This document shows, one piece after another, positions 61,898 to 64,000 of a DNA stretch of 64,000 nucleotides. Both the position numbers and the translations under genes were made by a program. Source of the stretch: Sclerodactyla briareus (lineage: Eukaryota; Echinodermata; Holothuroidea; Dendrochirotida; Sclerodactylidae). Below the pieces are notes generated by a model. That model saw only the letters and a program-made list of their open reading frames with translations. It did not search any database and had not been told where the DNA came from. Numbering within the stretch: the first letter of the stretch is position 1; each line of letters opens with the position of its first letter. Where the stretch lies: assembly GCA_026419785.1 (NCBI GenBank), contig JAODTK010001444.1, positions 62,001-126,000 of the forward strand, given 5' to 3'.

Positions 61898-62645
61898 CGA
61901 TTCATTCTTCCGCCGTAGCTACATAACTAGTGTTATATATATGCTATGCATATGCGCTATACATAACACGCTCAAACTACGAATGGGCCTGTGGTAATAC
62001 ACGCACACCTACCTGATGCCACCAACTAACCATTGCCTCGAGTTGGCATGGATACCCAAGCAAGAACGGCATGGAATTTGATGGTGAAAGGCTAAAAAAT
62101 CATTGACCTAACTAATATGGTTCTAAAAAATTTGAACCATTCAGCGCTCCCAATCTCTAAATACACTGAAAAAAAAGTACCAGAATTCAAAAAAGTCGCC
62201 AAATTTTGCCGAAAATCCAAGTAAGTTAGATTCCCTCCCTAAAATACATGGTTTTTTGTTATCTTCGCGATTGTATGGAAAAGTTGTTAATTGGGACTTT
62301 ACATTACTACAAATTTGAATCATTCCATGCTTTTGGAATCGTCAAATGTCTGAAAATAGTTGAAAAATGGGAAATGAAACAATTGGCCCAAAATGTTTTT
62401 TTTCTGACTAATTTTGAGAGAAATATACATGTGTCAGTTTTATCATTTATGATCTTCAGGTTACGTGCAAAGTTTTTCATATTTGGCCACTCAAAGCGGA
62501 GTAGTTGTGGTGCCTCTCAATGGATATTACTTAACCACCATATGGTTACAAAATAGCAACCATTGCTACGGAAACCAGCAACAGTAAAATAGGTGAAAAG
62601 GCAAACAGGATACAATATCTAATCTGGCCCTTCAGGACCATTGAG

Positions 62646-62692
62646 ATTATACACATGTGTATGTATGTATGTATGAACCTAGTATGTATGAA
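62646..62692. repeat. (ATGT)n microsatellite with duplicated flank
   Basis: TGTATGTATGTATGTATGAACCT is followed by AGTATGTATGAACCT. Confidence 0.9.
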
Positions 62693-62849
62693 CCTGTAAG
62701 TAGTAGCATGTCTGGTGAGTACAGTAGGGGCGGTTATTCAAAGGGCCACTAACCCAGCCGAATGTCCACCCACAAGTCTCCTTCCGCCCACCAGTAAGCA
62801 GACAGCTCAGTCACAACTCCACAATAGTGGCAATACTGTGAATACATAC

Positions 62850-62965
62850 CAGTAAACTAGATTCATCGCAGCAGGAGCAGTTGAAGAGTTGCGTTTTGAC
62901 CAATCCAAGCAAGGAGCCGACGCCCACGATAAATGCAGGGCAGTGTGAGGATCAGGGGGGCGATT
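62850..62965 (-). CDS. LMTK: LMTK-like transmembrane exon
   Basis: Acceptor TATCATCTGTCAG and consensus donor GTATGT bound 116 bp. It reads IAPLILTLPC, then one base out of frame FIVGVGSLLGLVKTQLFNCS and CCDESSLL. Together this is a hydrophobic segment of about 22 residues, then Lys and a CSCC cluster, as in the membrane anchor of LMTK proteins, where such cysteines are likely palmitoylation sites (inference). Removing one base gives 115 bp, 1 + 38 codons, leaving phase 0. A plain frame (NRPPDPHTALHL...) also stays open, so the frame choice is an inference. Confidence 0.65.
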
Positions 62966-63787
62966 CTGACAGATGATACCAAAGTAGTAACAGAACAGAG
63001 ATGAGGGAATATGTGCCCAGATCCGATGACAAATGCTATGGACGTATTGCCATTTTGATGACTTCTTACAGAAAATCGAAGGGTTATCCGTTCCAAGAGC
63101 ACTGGTAAAGTGATAGTGCTGATTTAAAGTCCACACTAGCCGGTGCTAACTGCAATTGGCTGGACTAGTTTATTACTTGAATGCTACAGGTTCAGAATAT
63201 CATCATTCCCTGTGACTCTGTATGCACAATCACCAGTCCACTACATGGATGTGTGCATGTGAGGTGTCTTTTTCCCCGATTTCGAAAGTCCTGTCCAAAC
63301 CGTGAACCGATCCAAGGGTTGTCGAAAGCAAAAAGAACGGTCCCTTAAAGAGTAGTTTCTCAAAGTCAGGTTTGGGGTTCAATTGGTGTACATTATTTCT
63401 TTCCAAACGACAATACAGTCAGGTAGATGCATTCAACCATAGTATACTTTATGCCCAGCAAATGAAAGACATCTGATTTTCATGGATGATATTAGGCAGG
63501 ATTCAATGTGTTCAACTGCTAGTACACACAAATCCTGCTTAGTGCATATATATTCAATAATATGGATCCAATTACGCCCATAGGAAAACGCCCAGTCTTG
63601 AATAAACAGCTAATCTCAGGTGTCAGTTACACTGAGGCATGTGCTTGGAGCTGTAAAAGCCCTAGATACAAAAACACTCCTTAACAAAGTAATACACCTG
63701 GAATGTGGCCCATGTATCTCTAGCCTGCATAGGAAGGCCATGCAACTGTGTAAGGTCCCAAATAACAAAAGAGCCCAGCTGTGATAC

Positions 63788-63852
63788 CTGGTTGGTTCCT
63801 ATGGTAACCGGACGGCCCCGTACTTGCTGGTAAAGCAATGCCAACCCTGTTC
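63788..63852 (-). CDS. possible ectodomain exon of the kinase gene
   Basis: Strong acceptor (TTTTGAGGAGTTTTATTTCAG) and donor CCAG/GTATCA bound 65 bp reading TGLALLYQQVRGRPVTIGTN and Q. It lies 820 bp upstream of the transmembrane exon on the same strand. Its end phase (0) does not fit the transmembrane exon's start (one leading base), so another exon or an indel must intervene. Confidence 0.4.
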
Positions 63853-64000
63853 CTGAAATAAAACTCCTCAAAATACAATTGTGCCAGTGCGTTTGTTGTT
63901 AAAAGTCAAATGGAGGGCAACATATAACAAGGTAACTTTTGTATGGCCATATTGCGAGCTGTGTGAAAGCTTTTTCCCCACAATGAGCAGGGGCATAACT

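Larger units (their letters stand above)
877..63852 (-). other. LMTK: LMTK-like receptor-type kinase gene, span of recognised exons
   Basis: Thirteen minus-strand exon candidates spread over 63 kb assemble in order into a membrane-anchored protein kinase. The kinase half is secure: each exon has AG/GT borders (one donor and one acceptor damaged), carries the next block of a kinase fold, and phases agree between neighbours. Family markers seen are GSGWFGK in the glycine loop, PYR before the HPN motif, GDYG instead of DFG, and SNIW in helix F. These are typical of lemur tyrosine kinases (LMTK1-3/AATYK), membrane kinases of endosomes and neurites in vertebrates. The gene continues beyond position 1, where the long LMTK tail is expected. 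Signal peptide and first exon were not found. Introns reach 14 kb and hold all the repeats of the window. Confidence 0.85.

Noticed and set aside
1..64000. CRISPR array, operons, rRNA or intact tRNA genes
   Set aside because: No regularly spaced identical short repeats with unique spacers, no gene clusters, and no cloverleaf-capable sequence were found; tandem repeats here have no spacers.

Overview
The window is eukaryotic and almost entirely intron. Coding sequence comes in short pieces with spliceosomal GT/AG borders, there is no operon-like packing, and mobile and tandem repeats fill the space between. The repeat types (CR1/L2-like and other non-LTR elements, hAT-like ends, a tRNA-derived SINE, modular echinoderm-style dispersed repeats) suggest a marine invertebrate, probably a deuterostome. 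The organism is inference; nothing in the window fixes the species.

The main result is one gene on the minus strand that runs through the whole window and past the low-coordinate end. It encodes a lemur-tyrosine-kinase-like (LMTK/AATYK family) transmembrane kinase. From 5' to 3' the exons are: a possible ectodomain exon (63788-63852), a transmembrane exon (62850-62965), juxtamembrane exons (59577-59623, 51536-51659, 51201-51295), the glycine-rich loop (46605-46730), the beta3 lysine and helix C (45694-45822), beta4-beta5 and hinge (33421-33507), helices D-E (19863-19996), catalytic and GDYG loops (about 16463-16546), the APE region (7033-7154), helices F-G (1169-1317) and helix H-I (877-956). 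Exon phases agree across most of these junctions. Most exons carry single-base insertions or deletions relative to the obvious protein. The best explanation is an unpolished long-read assembly; a young pseudogene is the alternative. The long C-terminal tail would lie beyond position 1.

Intron contents by region. 1.3-7.0 kb: the end of a TIR element with a perfect hair-pin, and small tandem repeats. 7.2-16.4 kb: a SINE copy and two adjoining minisatellites (62-bp and 56-bp units). 16.6-33.4 kb: dispersed repeats, a 160-190 bp tandem repeat, a tRNA-Ala-headed SINE, and a plus-strand non-LTR retrotransposon split by a hAT-like insertion. 33.5-45.7 kb: a minus-strand non-LTR retrotransposon and several copies of a modular repeat. 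46.7-62.8 kb: a second near-full copy of that modular repeat, a ~2.8 kb element with terminal inverted repeats, and a small signal-anchor ORF with a decayed relative 10 kb away.

Stretches not listed separately (1-876, 3.2-5.2, 7.2-9.2, 9.6-12.7, 20.7-23.6, 46.8-49.6, 55.1-56.4 kb and similar) were read in both directions and showed only AT-rich sequence with no recognisable gene or repeat.
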